A DNA stretch of 64,000 bases, from contig CACKNK010000004.1 in NCBI GenBank assembly GCA_902601475.1, forward strand, positions 56,769-120,768, read 5' to 3'. Origin of the DNA: an uncultured SAR86 cluster bacterium (lineage in GTDB: Bacteria > Pseudomonadota > Gammaproteobacteria > Magnimaribacterales > D2472). This document shows, piece after piece, positions 53,688 through 63,909 of this stretch. Positions within the stretch are counted from its first letter, which is position 1. Every line of letters begins with the position of its first letter. A model generated the notes under the pieces. That model did no database searches. It was not told the origin of the DNA and saw nothing but the letters and a program-made list of their open reading frames with translations. The position numbers were made by a program, and so were the translations under genes.

Positions 53688-55184
53688 GTGAAAGACCTTA
53701 CTCAAAATCCAGATCTCAGGAAAAGGGAGAAACCTGATGACTATTTTGGTGATTGGAAATGGAGAGAAGGGCTTTCTGAGTTAATGATACCTTTAATTGG
53801 TAATCTTTATAGAAATGGAATTAACATACTGATCTACGGTCAATCATTAGTTAATAATTCATCAAGTGAGATCTTAAAAGCACATAGATTTGCTCGCCAA
53901 GTTGATAACAATGAGCTAAGTGAACTTGAAACATTTCCTATTCTTCAGAGATTGGTAACTCTAAATCTTGCTGATTGTGAAATTGATATTGGGGAACTAA
54001 CGCTTAGATGCCCATTTTTTAAAGAATTAAGAGATAACCCTTTAGAAAAAATAGATCAATATTTAAATAAAGAACTTAGTAGTGTCATAGATGTTGAATC
54101 TAAAAGACCTGAATCATCTAAAGATATTGTCTTGTATGGTTTCGGTAGGATAGGAAGGTTGATGGCAAGGTTATTAGTTGAGACTACGGGTCCCGGCAAT
54201 TACTTTAGACTTAGAGCCGTTGTTGTAAGAAAAGGAGCTAGTGATGACGATTTACTTAAAAGAGCTTCATTGCTTAGACGTGATTCGGTCCATGGAAAAT
54301 TTTCTGGGACCATAAGAGTTGATGCTGATAGTGATACATTGATTGTTAACGGTAATCCAATAAAGTTTATATATGCTAGTGGTCCAGAATCTTTTAAATA
54401 TTCTGATTTTGATATTGATAGACCAATCGTAATTGACAATACAGGTGTATGGAGAGATAAAGCAGATTTATCAAATCATCTAGAAACTGGTGCTGATAAA
54501 GTCGTTCTAACTGCTCCTGGAAAAGGAGATATTAAAAATATCGTTTTTGGTGTTAATGAAGGGATACTCGATGAAAAGGATCAAATTATTTCTGCTGCAT
54601 CATGCACCACTAACGCAATAGTCCCTGTTTTAAAGATTATGAATGATAAATATCAGATTAATTCAGGCCATATTGAGACAGTGCATTCATACACAAATGA
54701 TCAAAATTTAATTGATAACTATCATAAAGGCGATCGTAGAGGCAGGAGTGCAGCTCTGAATATGGTAATTACATCAACTGGTGCAGTCAAAGCTGTAGCA
54801 AAAGCTATTCCAGAGTTGGAGAACAAGCTAACCGGTAATGCTATAAGAGTCCCAACACCAAATGTAAGCCTTGCTGTTTTAGTGCTTAATTTAAATGAAG
54901 AAGTAGAAAAGACTGAGCTAAATGTCTTTTTAAGAGACTCTGCATTTAGATCAGAATATAGAAAAATTTTAGGATTCGTTAACTCTTCAGAAATTGTTTC
55001 AACGGATTTTTACTCAAGTGAATTTGCTTCTGTTATTGATGCACAAGCAACCATTGCAGATGGTAAAAAAGTAACTTTGTATTGCTGGTATGACAATGAG
55101 TATGGATACTCAAAACAAGTGCTTAATTTAACACGTAAAATAGCGCATATTGAGTTACCCATTTTACCTCTAGCAATTAACTAA
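53688..55184 (+). CDS. gap: glyceraldehyde-3-phosphate dehydrogenase, long form with N-terminal extension
   Basis: 498 residues from a GTG start. About 140 residues of unknown, mostly helical sequence precede the NAD domain (IVLYGFGRIGRLMARLL at about 147-163). The catalytic Cys306 is in SAASCTTNAI, with ETVHSYTNDQNLIDNYHKGDRRGRSAALN and YDNEYGYSKQV following. A GAPDH of this length next to nqrA is also found in Pseudomonas (PA3001 region). The extension may mediate regulation or protein contacts. Enzymatic role: reversible conversion of glyceraldehyde-3-phosphate and NAD(P)+ to 1,3-bisphosphoglycerate. Confidence 0.92.
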   Translation: MKDLTQNPDLRKREKPDDYFGDWKWREGLSELMIPLIGNLYRNGINILIYGQSLVNNSSSEILKAHRFARQVDNNELSELETFPILQRLVTLNLADCEIDIGELTLRCPFFKELRDNPLEKIDQYLNKELSSVIDVESKRPESSKDIVLYGFGRIGRLMARLLVETTGPGNYFRLRAVVVRKGASDDDLLKRASLLRRDSVHGKFSGTIRVDADSDTLIVNGNPIKFIYASGPESFKYSDFDIDRPIVIDNTGVWRDKADLSNHLETGADKVVLTAPGKGDIKNIVFGVNEGILDEKDQIISAASCTTNAIVPVLKIMNDKYQINSGHIETVHSYTNDQNLIDNYHKGDRRGRSAALNMVITSTGAVKAVAKAIPELENKLTGNAIRVPTPNVSLAVLVLNLNEEVEKTELNVFLRDSAFRSEYRKILGFVNSSEIVSTDFYSSEFASVIDAQATIADGKKVTLYCWYDNEYGYSKQVLNLTRKIAHIELPILPLAIN

Positions 55185-55195
55185 TTTCTCTAGAA

Positions 55196-55219
55196 TCTAA
55201 AGGGTTTTAGAATTATAAT
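55196..55219 (+). promoter_or_regulatory. possible nqr promoter: small inverted repeat and -10 box
   Basis: TCTAAA (55196-55201) and TTTAGA (55206-55211) form a six-base inverted repeat immediately before a perfect TATAAT (55214-55219), 26 bases before the nqrA GTG. A good -35 is not seen. A regulator bound to the repeat would cover the -35 position. Read-through from the GAPDH gene is also possible. Confidence 0.35.
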
Positions 55220-55245
55220 TTCAACGTCTTTTTTAACTGTAAATA

Positions 55246-56553
55246 GTGATTAAAATCACACAAGGATTAGATATACCAATTTCAGGAATGCCATCAAATG
55301 AGGTAGAAATTTCTGCCGTCCGCACAGTGGGTGTTCTAGTATCTGATTATCCAGGTTTAAAACCAACCATGATGATAAATATTGGTGATACAGTTCAAGC
55401 TGGAGATAAGCTTTTTGAAAATAAAAAAAATCCTGGATCGTTTATTACGTCTCCAGGATCTGGAACTATTTCTGAAATCAATCGTGGAGATAAAAGAAAG
55501 TTTCTAAGTATATCTATTGATTTAGATGATTCGGTAAACCCAATACAATTTGATACAACGAATCCAATGAAGTGCTTAGAAGAAAGTGGTTATTTTGCTT
55601 TCTTTAAGACAAGGCCCTTTAATAGGGTTCCTATCATAGGATCAAAGCCCACCGCAATATTTGTAAATGCATGCGATACAAATCCATTAGCCGTAAGTCC
55701 AAGCTCTATTATCGAGCATGAACAAAATAATTTCGATAAGGGTTTGAATGTAATATCAAATATTTTTGAGACTGATGTACCGGTTTTTTGTTCTTATATT
55801 GGTGAGAAACCATCATCATTTTCTAATATCAATTTTAAAGAATTTAAAGGTAAGCATCCCGCTGGATTAGTAGGTACTCAAGTTCATTTCACTTTGCCTG
55901 TAAGTTTAAAACGTCAAGTATGGACAATTGGATATCAAGAAGTGATTGCTATCGGTCATCTTTTTTCGACTGGAAATATTAAACTTGATAAGTATGTCTC
56001 ACTTGGCGGTGAAGGTGTCTATGAACCAAAGATTCTAAAAACTAATGCTGGTGCAAACATTGATCAATTAACAGCCGGCAAGATTAAAGATAACACAAGG
56101 GTAATTGCAGGATCCGTTTTGAATGGCATTCATGCTAAAGATGTAATGAGTTATGTTGGGGCTTTTGATAATCAAATATCTGTCCTCCCAGATGAAGCTA
56201 ACGACATTCTATTTAATTGGGCAATGCCAGGCTCGAAACTTCATTCTCAAATGGGTGCATTTTTATCATCATGGATTAAACCTAAGAAATTTATCTTTAA
56301 TACATCTATAAACGGAGGTAATAGAGCAATAGTTCCACTTCCTCCATATGAAGAGGTAATGCCCTTCAATATATTAGCTACACAACTCCTTAAAGCTTTA
56401 GTAACAAAGGATATTGAACTTGGCGTAAAACTAGGAGTTCTTGAGCTTGCACCTGAAGATTTAGCTTTATCAAGCTATGTATGTCCAAGTAAATACGATT
56501 ACCAGACAATTCTTCAAGAAAATTTAGATCTTATATTTGAGGAGATGGCATGA
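55246..56553 (+). CDS. nqrA: Na+-translocating NADH:quinone reductase subunit A
   Basis: 435 residues from GTG 55246. MIKITQGLDIPISGMP is the usual NqrA start, PTMMINIGDTVQAGDKLFENKKNPG and VTSPGSG-like ITSPGSGTI form the barrel-sandwich domain, and the C-terminal ELAPEDLALSSYVCPSKYDY is conserved. NqrA is the cytoplasmic subunit that contributes to ubiquinone binding. First gene of the complete nqr operon; overlaps nqrB by four bases. Confidence 0.96.
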   Translation: MIKITQGLDIPISGMPSNEVEISAVRTVGVLVSDYPGLKPTMMINIGDTVQAGDKLFENKKNPGSFITSPGSGTISEINRGDKRKFLSISIDLDDSVNPIQFDTTNPMKCLEESGYFAFFKTRPFNRVPIIGSKPTAIFVNACDTNPLAVSPSSIIEHEQNNFDKGLNVISNIFETDVPVFCSYIGEKPSSFSNINFKEFKGKHPAGLVGTQVHFTLPVSLKRQVWTIGYQEVIAIGHLFSTGNIKLDKYVSLGGEGVYEPKILKTNAGANIDQLTAGKIKDNTRVIAGSVLNGIHAKDVMSYVGAFDNQISVLPDEANDILFNWAMPGSKLHSQMGAFLSSWIKPKKFIFNTSINGGNRAIVPLPPYEEVMPFNILATQLLKALVTKDIELGVKLGVLELAPEDLALSSYVCPSKYDYQTILQENLDLIFEEMA

Positions 56554-57785
56554 AGTTACCTATTCTTAGAAACTTTATTGATAACCAGAAACCTTTATTC
56601 GTTGGCCAAGGAAAGTATTCCAAATGGTTCCCAATTTTTGATGCTATTGAAAATTTTATTTTCTCATCTAAATCTAAAACAGCAAATCCGATACATGTAA
56701 GGGACTCGATTGATATTCAGAGGGTTATGGTGATTGTATGGCTATCGACATTCCCAGTGATGTTTTTTGGTATGTATAACATTGGAGATTATGGCCTAAA
56801 TTATCTAAATACAATTGGTGCATCCAATACTGGTGACTGGCATCATCTATTAATATCCATTGTTGGTTATGAAAATCCAACAGTTTTTTCGAAGTTTTGG
56901 TTTGGAGCAGTATATTTTGTTCCTATATATTTTGTTGCTTTTACAGTCGGGATATTTTGGGAAATAGTTTTTGCCGTTATTAGAAAACATGAAATCAATG
57001 AAGGTTTATTTGTTTCATCAGTTCTATTTGCTCTTACATGTCCGCCAGATTTACCCTTATGGCAAGCTGCTCTAGGTATGACTTTTGGAATCGTTATTGG
57101 AAAAGAAATATTTGGTGGTACAGGTAAAAACTTTCTTAATCCTGCTCTAACCGGTAGAGCATTTCTTTATTTTGCTTACCCAAGCCAAATTTCTGGAGAC
57201 AGAGTTTGGATAGCTGGACTGTCCGATCAAAACATTGTTCCTGAGGGTTATAGTGGAGCTACACCCTTGGCTTATGCAGCTGAATCAGGAACTAATGGTC
57301 TAGAAGCTAACTTTAGTTGGTCTGATGCTTTCTTTGGGTTTATACCAGGATCCGTTGGGGAAACCTCCGTATTACTAATTGCTGTTTCGGCAATTATTTT
57401 ATTGATGACAAGAGTTGCTTCATATCGAATTATATTAGGTACCTTAATAGGAATGATTTTAATGACCAGTATCCTCAATATTGTTGGATCAGACACCAAT
57501 CCAATGTTTAACGTTCCTTGGTATTGGCATTTAGTTATAGGTAGTTTTGCCTTTGGTTTAGTTTTTATGGCCACAGAGCCTGTTTCGGGTTCAGGTACAA
57601 ATGCGGGCAGGTGGATTTACGGTGGTGTAATTGGTGTAACTGTTATTTTAATTAGAGTAATTAATCCTGCTTTCCCTGAAGGCATGATGCTTGCAATTTT
57701 ATTTGCTAATCTACTTGCACCAGTGATAGATCACCTTGTCGTAAATTCAAACATTAAAAAACGTGAAAGGGCACTAGCATCATGA
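56550..57785 (+). CDS. nqrB: Na+-NQR subunit B
   Basis: 411 residues with about ten hydrophobic helices. SGAT at 235-238 (in GYSGATPLAY) is the FMN attachment site, and FGGTGKNFLNPALTGRAFLYFAYP precedes it. A cytosolic N-terminus of about 55 residues ends in the VRDSIDIQRVM segment. NqrB carries riboflavin and covalent FMN and forms the Na+ pathway. Overlaps nqrC by four bases. Confidence 0.96.
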   Translation: MKLPILRNFIDNQKPLFVGQGKYSKWFPIFDAIENFIFSSKSKTANPIHVRDSIDIQRVMVIVWLSTFPVMFFGMYNIGDYGLNYLNTIGASNTGDWHHLLISIVGYENPTVFSKFWFGAVYFVPIYFVAFTVGIFWEIVFAVIRKHEINEGLFVSSVLFALTCPPDLPLWQAALGMTFGIVIGKEIFGGTGKNFLNPALTGRAFLYFAYPSQISGDRVWIAGLSDQNIVPEGYSGATPLAYAAESGTNGLEANFSWSDAFFGFIPGSVGETSVLLIAVSAIILLMTRVASYRIILGTLIGMILMTSILNIVGSDTNPMFNVPWYWHLVIGSFAFGLVFMATEPVSGSGTNAGRWIYGGVIGVTVILIRVINPAFPEGMMLAILFANLLAPVIDHLVVNSNIKKRERALAS

Positions 57786-58558
57786 ATGATTCGATCATTA
57801 AAACTTTGAGTGTTGCATTCGCAGTATGCTTAGTGTGTTCCCTATTTGTTTCATTTGCTGCGGTTAACTTAAGAGATACTCAAAATCTTAATAAAATTAA
57901 TGACCAAAGAGTTAAAGTTCTTCAAGCCGCAGGTATATACGATGAAGCTAATACAAATATTGAAGAACAATTTTCTGTACTTGAAGCTATGTTCATAGAC
58001 TTTTCTAATAATCAGATTGTTTCAGTAATTGAGGGGCTTGATCTTGATTCATATGATCCTGTTGAATATTCAAGGAAAGATGGATTTTTTACGGCGATTC
58101 CAAATGATGAAGATATTGCGATTGTTAAAAATAAAGAAAATTATGGAAAAATTTTTATTCTTCGTGATGAGAATAACTCAATCAATAAAGTTGTTCTTCC
58201 TATTAGGGGTTATGGGCTTTGGGGCACACTTTTTGGATATATCTCATTAGCTGCAGATTTAAATACTGTTGAGGGCCTAGAGTTTTATAGTCATAAAGAA
58301 ACACCTGGTCTAGGTGGTGAGGTAGATAATCCAAGATGGAAAAAGATTTGGATTGGTAAGAAGGTATACAACAATAATAAAAATGTATCACTTGAAGTTA
58401 TCAAGGGTGCTGTAAATCCACAAGATCAAAATATTGACTATAAAGTTGATGGTTTATCAGGAGCTACCCTAACGAGCAGAGGTGTAACAAATATGCTTGC
58501 CTATTGGTTTGGTGAATCAGGATACAAGCAGGTTTTGGAGAACTTAAAGAATGGCTAA
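57782..58558 (+). CDS. nqrC: Na+-NQR subunit C
   Basis: 258 residues. One N-terminal helix ([22 protein letters not shown]), a periplasmic FMN-binding domain with [19 protein letters not shown], and the FMN attachment motif SGAT at 226-229 in [13 protein letters not shown]. The flavin is attached by ApbE, encoded in the same operon. Overlaps nqrD by eight bases (ATGGCTAA). Confidence 0.96.
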   Translation: MNDSIIKTLSVAFAVCLVCSLFVSFAAVNLRDTQNLNKINDQRVKVLQAAGIYDEANTNIEEQFSVLEAMFIDFSNNQIVSVIEGLDLDSYDPVEYSRKDGFFTAIPNDEDIAIVKNKENYGKIFILRDENNSINKVVLPIRGYGLWGTLFGYISLAADLNTVEGLEFYSHKETPGLGGEVDNPRWKKIWIGKKVYNNNKNVSLEVIKGAVNPQDQNIDYKVDGLSGATLTSRGVTNMLAYWFGESGYKQVLENLKNG

Positions 58559-59234
58559 TAAATATAAAGAAATTCTTATAAAGCCTATCATTGCTGAAAA
58601 TCCTATCACGCTTCAGATTTTAGGAATTTGTTCAGCTCTTGCTGTAACCAGCAATCTTACGGTCACACTAATCATGTGCGTTGCCCTTACAAGCGTTGTT
58701 TCTTTATCTAATTTATTCATATCAATTATTAGAAATCATATCCCCTCGAGTGTGAGGATTATTGTTCAGATGACGATCATTGCATCACTTGTAATTGTTG
58801 TTGATGAGTTGCTTAAGGCTTATGACTATGAGACAAGTAAGAAGCTATCAGTTTTTGTAGGTTTGATTATTACCAATTGTATTGTGATGGGTAGGGCTGA
58901 AGCTTTTGCTATGAAAGAGAAACCATTTCCAAGTTTTATAGATGGTCTAGGTAATGGCTTGGGATACAGCTTTATTTTGATCGTTGTTGCAGTTATAAGG
59001 GAGCTATTTGGTGCCGGAACACTAATGGGAGTAGAAATCTTTCCCTTAGTCTCTAATGGTGGTTGGTATCCAGCAAATAATTTACTCTTATTGCCACCCA
59101 GTTCATTTATTATTATTGGCTTATTAATCTGGGTTATAAGAGTCTTTAATAAAGAGCAAGTTGAAGAAAAAGATTTCAGTCTATCAAAACATGACGTGTC
59201 ACCTAATTACGAGAAGAGAGAAATAAATGTTTGA
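58551..59234 (+). CDS. nqrD: Na+-NQR subunit D
   Basis: 227 residues with six helices. [13 protein letters not shown] and [13 protein letters not shown] contain the two conserved cysteines that, with those of NqrE, bind an intramembrane iron or [2Fe-2S] centre. [14 protein letters not shown] and REL FG segments are typical. The charged C-terminal tail is a little longer than usual. Overlaps nqrE by eight bases. Confidence 0.95.
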   Translation: MANKYKEILIKPIIAENPITLQILGICSALAVTSNLTVTLIMCVALTSVVSLSNLFISIIRNHIPSSVRIIVQMTIIASLVIVVDELLKAYDYETSKKLSVFVGLIITNCIVMGRAEAFAMKEKPFPSFIDGLGNGLGYSFILIVVAVIRELFGAGTLMGVEIFPLVSNGGWYPANNLLLLPPSSFIIIGLLIWVIRVFNKEQVEEKDFSLSKHDVSPNYEKREINV

Positions 59235-59838
59235 GCATTATCTCAATATATTCTTAACCACTGTCTTTATAGAGAATATAGCTTTGTCAGTATTTTTAGG
59301 CATGTGTACTTTTATAGCTATTTCTAAAAAAATTGATGCTGCATTTGGTCTTGGTATAGCAGTTATCGTTGTTTGTCTTATTACGGTGCCTTTAAATAAT
59401 TTTATATACAACAATGTTCTCAGAGAAGGCGCACTAGCATGGGCTGGATTACCTGAGGCAAATTTACAATTTGTTGGCTTAATTAGTTACATAGGTGTGA
59501 TTGCAGCTGCTGTTCAAATTCTAGAAATGTTTTTAGATAAATTTGTACCCGCTTTATATAACGCTTTAGGTGTTTTCCTTCCATTAATTACAGTTAATTG
59601 CGCTATTCTTGGTGCCTCACTTTTCATGGTTGAAAAAGATCTTAAGTTTGGTGAAAGTGTTGTCTATGGCTTGGGTGCAGGTGTTGGTTGGGCAATGGCA
59701 ATTGTAATCTTGGCTGGAATTAGAGAAAAGTTAAAATATGCTGATATACCTGAAGGACTTCAGGGTCTAGGTATTACATTTATCATAGTTGGTTTAATGA
59801 GTTTTGGTTTTATGTCATTTGGGGGAATTTCGCTTTAG
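59227..59838 (+). CDS. nqrE: Na+-NQR subunit E
   Basis: 203 residues with six helices in the inverted topology relative to Nqr[22 protein letters not shown] and [17 protein letters not shown] carry the conserved cysteines, and [23 protein letters not shown] follows. Part of the Na+-pumping NADH:quinone reductase. nqrF follows after nine bases. Confidence 0.96.
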   Translation: MFEHYLNIFLTTVFIENIALSVFLGMCTFIAISKKIDAAFGLGIAVIVVCLITVPLNNFIYNNVLREGALAWAGLPEANLQFVGLISYIGVIAAAVQILEMFLDKFVPALYNALGVFLPLITVNCAILGASLFMVEKDLKFGESVVYGLGAGVGWAMAIVILAGIREKLKYADIPEGLQGLGITFIIVGLMSFGFMSFGGISL

Positions 59839-59847
59839 TGAGGTCTT

Positions 59848-61077
59848 ATGCAAATTGATTTAATTTTAGGTGTTGTTTCTTTTACAGGTGTTGTTCTATT
59901 GCTTGTTCTTGTAATTATTTTTGCAAGAAGCAGGCTGGTAAGCACAGGAAGTGTAAATATTGAAATAAATGATGATCCAGCAAACACCATTACGGTACCT
60001 GCAGGATCTAAACTCTTACAAACTCTGGCAGAGAATAAAATTTTTCTCTCTTCTGCTTGTGGAGGTGGAGGTACATGCAGTCAATGTAAGTGTTTAGTTA
60101 TGGACGGTGGTGGGTCTATTTTACCGACTGAGGAATCTCACTTTACATCTAAAGAGCAAAATGAAGGTTGGAGACTTTCATGTCAAGTTGCTGTAAAGAA
60201 TGATCTTAAGATTAAAATTCCAGATGAGGTATTTGGAGTTAAAGAATGGGAGTGTGAAGTAATTTCAAATGATAATGTAGCTACATTTATTAAAGAATTG
60301 ATCCTGAAATTACCTGAAGGTGAGGAAGTCAATTTTAAGGCTGGCGGTTACGTTCAACTTGAAGCACCAGCATATGAAGATCTCTCATACAAAGCTTTTG
60401 ATGTGCATAATGAATATCACTCTGATTGGGACAAGTTTAAAATCTGGGATAATGTTGCAAACAATGATGAGCCTATTATTAGAGCCTATTCAATGGCAAA
60501 TTATCCAGAAGAAAAGGGTGTCTTAAAGTTTAATATTAGAATAGCATCTCCGCCACCGGGTAGTGATGTACCTCCTGGCCTTATGTCATCATGGGTCTTT
60601 AATCTAAGGGCTGGTGATAAAGTTAGAGTTTTTGGACCGTTTGGTGAATTTTTTGCACGCAAAACTGATGCTGAAATGGTCTTTGTTGGGGGTGGCGCTG
60701 GAATGGCGCCGATGCGTGCACATATTTTTGATCAACTGTTAAGAATTAATACTAATCGTAAAATTACATTTTGGTATGGAGCAAGAAGTCTTAGAGAGAT
60801 GTTTTATGTAGATGAGTTCGATAAACTACAAGAGGATAATGAGAATTTTAATTGGCACGTGGCTTTATCTGATCCATTACCTGAAGACGATTGGTCTGGT
60901 GAAACAGGCTTCATACACCAAGTCCTTCTGGATAATTATTTAAAATCCCATCCGGCTCCAGAAGACTGTGAATATTATCTTTGTGGACCCCCAATGATGA
61001 ATAAAGCTGTAATAGATATGCTTATTAATTTAGGCGTTGAGCCTGAAAATATTATGCTTGATGATTTTGGCGGTTAA
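59848..61077 (+). CDS. nqrF: Na+-NQR subunit F (NADH dehydrogenase, FAD and 2Fe-2S)
   Basis: 409 residues. An N-terminal helix anchors it. The ferredoxin domain has Cys71, Cys77, Cys80 and Cys112 ([14 protein letters not shown] and SCQVAV) for the [2Fe-2S] cluster. The reductase domain has RAYSMANYP for [16 protein letters not shown] for NADH and [13 protein letters not shown]. It accepts hydride from NADH and starts the electron chain to quinone. Confidence 0.97.
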   Translation: MQIDLILGVVSFTGVVLLLVLVIIFARSRLVSTGSVNIEINDDPANTITVPAGSKLLQTLAENKIFLSSACGGGGTCSQCKCLVMDGGGSILPTEESHFTSKEQNEGWRLSCQVAVKNDLKIKIPDEVFGVKEWECEVISNDNVATFIKELILKLPEGEEVNFKAGGYVQLEAPAYEDLSYKAFDVHNEYHSDWDKFKIWDNVANNDEPIIRAYSMANYPEEKGVLKFNIRIASPPPGSDVPPGLMSSWVFNLRAGDKVRVFGPFGEFFARKTDAEMVFVGGGAGMAPMRAHIFDQLLRINTNRKITFWYGARSLREMFYVDEFDKLQEDNENFNWHVALSDPLPEDDWSGETGFIHQVLLDNYLKSHPAPEDCEYYLCGPPMMNKAVIDMLINLGVEPENIMLDDFGG

Positions 61078-61082
61078 ATTAT

Positions 61083-62054
61083 TTGAATAGAAGTCATTTA
61101 TCCAAGCTAGTTGCTTTTATTGTTGGCTGTCTCTGTATATACGCAGCATATCAGTACAATCAAAGTTCTCTTTATCAAGTCTCAGGTTCAATATATGGAA
61201 CCAGTTATAACATCACCTCGTCAAAATATATTAATGACCAATTGAATCTTCAAATCAAGAATGAACTTAATCGAATTGATTTAATTGCATCAAATTATAA
61301 GAAGGCCTCAGAGCTTAGTGCTTTGAATGAACACACTCTTAGTGATCCGTTCACACTGTCAAATGATTTAAAAATTATCTTAAATAAAGCAATTGAAATT
61401 AATCAACTTTCACCAAAATATGACATAACAATTGGTAATAAGATTAATCAACTCGGATTTGGACCCGCAACTAATGTTTTAAAAAATATTCGTACTGAGT
61501 ATAAATCAATGCAAACTAAGTTTTCATTGTCAGGAAATCAACTTATCAAGAATGAGAATTTTCTGTTTGATCTATCCTCAATAGCTAAAGGCTATGCAGT
61601 GGATCAAATCTCAAAAATTTTAGATAAAAATAATCACAACAATTATTTAATTGACATTGGTGGTGAGCTAATTGTTAGAGGTTCAAAACTTGGTAATTCA
61701 TGGGTCGTTGGTGTTCAGAACCCATCATCACTGATTAATGATGCAATTTTTACTATCGAGCATAATGACGAGTCTCATTTATCAGTTGCTACCTCAGGCG
61801 AATACAGAAATTATTATATTAGTAAGGATGAAGTTATATCGCATACCATCGATCCAGTTAGTGGACAATCAGTTCAAAGTGAATCTTTAAGTGTAACTGT
61901 AAAAGGTAATATATCCTGCATGGAAGCAGATGCCTTTGCTACGCTTTTTAATTTACTTGAACCTTATGATGGTATCGCTCTAGCTAATTCTATGGATCTT
62001 GCAATTACCTATCTCATGAATGATGGAACAAGATTAAACTCAAAAAAATGGTAA
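61083..62054 (+). CDS. apbE: FAD:protein FMN transferase ApbE
   Basis: 323 residues from a TTG start five bases after nqrF. The N-terminus (SKLVAFIVGCLCIYAAY) is a signal or lipoprotein-type anchor with Cys16 as a possible lipid site. FDLSSIAKGYAVDQI, YLIDIGGELIVRGS and TIDPVSGQ, with MEADAFATLF near the end, are ApbE motifs for FAD and Mg2+. It transfers FMN to the SGAT threonines of NqrB and NqrC in the periplasm. Confidence 0.93.
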   Translation: MNRSHLSKLVAFIVGCLCIYAAYQYNQSSLYQVSGSIYGTSYNITSSKYINDQLNLQIKNELNRIDLIASNYKKASELSALNEHTLSDPFTLSNDLKIILNKAIEINQLSPKYDITIGNKINQLGFGPATNVLKNIRTEYKSMQTKFSLSGNQLIKNENFLFDLSSIAKGYAVDQISKILDKNNHNNYLIDIGGELIVRGSKLGNSWVVGVQNPSSLINDAIFTIEHNDESHLSVATSGEYRNYYISKDEVISHTIDPVSGQSVQSESLSVTVKGNISCMEADAFATLFNLLEPYDGIALANSMDLAITYLMNDGTRLNSKKW

Positions 62055-62063
62055 AATTTTGTA

Positions 62064-62255
62064 ATGTTTGAATTTATAGCAGGTTTTTTAATTGTTGCAG
62101 CTTCTTTTGCGTTGATAGCAACCGGCCTTATTTTAAAAAATAAACCTGTGGTGGGTAGTTGTGGTGGATTAGCAAATATAGAGGAGGGTGCGCCCTGCGA
62201 AATTTGTGGACGCACCACCACGGGGGACTGTTTAACGCCTAAAACTGATTCATAG
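62064..62255 (+). CDS. nqrM: NqrM, Na+-NQR maturation factor
   Basis: 63 residues. One N-terminal helix (FEFIAGFLIVAASFALIATGLIL) followed by GSCGGLANIEEGAPCEICGR, the cysteine-rich segment of the DUF539/NqrM family. NqrM is needed to insert iron into the NqrD/NqrE site. Its place right after apbE completes the operon. Its last 17 bases overlap the convergent aceA, the longest convergent overlap in the window. Confidence 0.92.
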   Translation: MFEFIAGFLIVAASFALIATGLILKNKPVVGSCGGLANIEEGAPCEICGRTTTGDCLTPKTDS

Positions 62256-63849
62256 TATTAGCTTCACCAGAAGCTTTAAGCGCATTATCACCAGAGAAAT
62301 ATTCTTTATGAGTGTCACCAACCGTTGACCCTGCGAGATCCTGATGTTTCACTGATGACATCTCTCTTCTAATCTCCTGCCTTTGAATACCTTGCACATA
62401 CGCAAGCATTCCTAGGTCACCGAAATATCCTTCAGAAAGCATATCGGTACCTAAAGCAGCCTCATGATATGTAGGTAGTGTAATTAGGTGATGAAAAATA
62501 CCTGCCTCACGAGAACCATCAGCTTGAAATTTAGATATAAGTTCGTCAGCTTTTTTGCCTAAATCGGTATCATCATATTTTTCATCCATTAAACCCTTAG
62601 GATCATCCTTTGGATTTGGATAGGCGGAAACGTCATCACCATTTGCTTCCATTTCCTCAAATACTTGTTGTCTAAAAGCAAGTGTCCAGTTAAACGACGG
62701 AGAATTGTTATAGACTAATTTTGCATTTGATATCGTTTTCTTGATTTCATTCACCATGGATGCAATCTGTTCTACATTAGGTTTCTCAGTTTCAATCCAT
62801 AAAAGATCAGCTCCATTTTGTAAGCTGGTAACACAATCAAGAACAACCCTATCAAATCCAGTATTCTCTTTAAATCTGTATAAACCATTTGGAAGGCGAA
62901 TTGGACGAACTAACTTGCCACCTTGATGGATAGTTATATCGTTTTCATCTAGATCGTTAACATCATTAACGGGCTCTGTTTCTAAGAAATCATTGTATTT
63001 GCTAGCCAAATCTCCATCGGTTTTTGAAACTGGTACCTTTTGTGTTAAACCCGCACCCAATGAATCAGTTCGAGCAACTATAATCCCATTATCAACACCT
63101 AACTCCAAGAATGCATATCTAACAGCATTAATTTTTGCTAGGAAGTCCTCATGAGGAACAGTCACTTTACCATCCTGATGACCACACTGTTTTTCATCAG
63201 AAACTTGATTTTCAATTTGAATAGCGCAGGCACCAGCCTCAATCATTTTTCGAGCAAGCAAATAAGTTGCTTCTTCGTTACCAAATCCAGCATCAATATC
63301 AGCAATAATTGGAACAACGTGGGTCTCAAAATTATCAATTCGAGACATAACATCAGAAGTATCTTTACCAGATGATTCAAGGTCATCTAATTCATTGAAA
63401 AGATGTTGAAGTTGAATAGAATCAGCTCGCTTTAGAAATGTATAGATCTCTTTAATTAATGCAGGAACAGCAGTTTTTTCGTGCATGCTTTGATCAGGAA
63501 GAGGGCCAAATTGTGACCTGAGTGCAGCAACCATCCAACCACTAAGATATACGTATGTCTTATCAGTTGTATTTTGTGTTCTCTTAACGCCCATCATCAT
63601 TTGTTGTGCAACAAACCCATGCCAGCAACCTAAAGATTGAGTGTAATCAGATGAATTTTTATCATAATCTGCCATATCCTTTCGCATGATATCTGCAGTG
63701 TATCTGGCTATGTCTAATCCAGTTTTGAACTTGTTTTGCAGCGACATTCTTGCTACAAAGTCTGGATTTATAGATTGCCAATTAGAATTCTTAAAACCAT
63801 CAAGATTTTTTATTCTTTCTATTTCATCAAGAAACTTAATATTGGACAT
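62239..63849 (-). CDS. aceA: isocitrate lyase (long form)
   Basis: 536 residues from ATG 63847-63849, which has GGAG eight bases upstream; nine more residues would be added by the ATG at 63876 but lack support. DIDAGFGNEEATYLLARKMIEAGA binds Mg2+, the active-site loop is DEKQCGHQDGKVTVPHEDF with the catalytic cysteine in KxCGH, and NNSPSFNW follows. The extra insert before that makes it the long form known from Pseudomonas and relatives. It splits isocitrate to succinate and glyoxylate, so acetyl-CoA from fatty acids can support growth. Malate synthase is not in the window. Confidence 0.95.
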   Translation of the reverse strand: MSNIKFLDEIERIKNLDGFKNSNWQSINPDFVARMSLQNKFKTGLDIARYTADIMRKDMADYDKNSSDYTQSLGCWHGFVAQQMMMGVKRTQNTTDKTYVYLSGWMVAALRSQFGPLPDQSMHEKTAVPALIKEIYTFLKRADSIQLQHLFNELDDLESSGKDTSDVMSRIDNFETHVVPIIADIDAGFGNEEATYLLARKMIEAGACAIQIENQVSDEKQCGHQDGKVTVPHEDFLAKINAVRYAFLELGVDNGIIVARTDSLGAGLTQKVPVSKTDGDLASKYNDFLETEPVNDVNDLDENDITIHQGGKLVRPIRLPNGLYRFKENTGFDRVVLDCVTSLQNGADLLWIETEKPNVEQIASMVNEIKKTISNAKLVYNNSPSFNWTLAFRQQVFEEMEANGDDVSAYPNPKDDPKGLMDEKYDDTDLGKKADELISKFQADGSREAGIFHHLITLPTYHEAALGTDMLSEGYFGDLGMLAYVQGIQRQEIRREMSSVKHQDLAGSTVGDTHKEYFSGDNALKASGEANTMNQF

Positions 63850-63874
63850 AATTTTCTCCGGAATTATGTAGTGC

Positions 63875-63903
63875 ATTAAAATAAAATGCTTAAATTATGT
63901 CAA
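63875..63903 (-). promoter_or_regulatory. aceA promoter, near-consensus sigma70
   Basis: On the minus strand TTGACA (plus-strand TGTCAA, 63898-63903) is followed after exactly 17 bases by TTTAAT (plus ATTAAA, 63875-63880). The -10 box ends 25 bases before the aceA ATG, giving a short leader that still contains the GGAG ribosome binding site. This is the best promoter in the window. Confidence 0.7.
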
Positions 63904-63909
63904 TAAATA

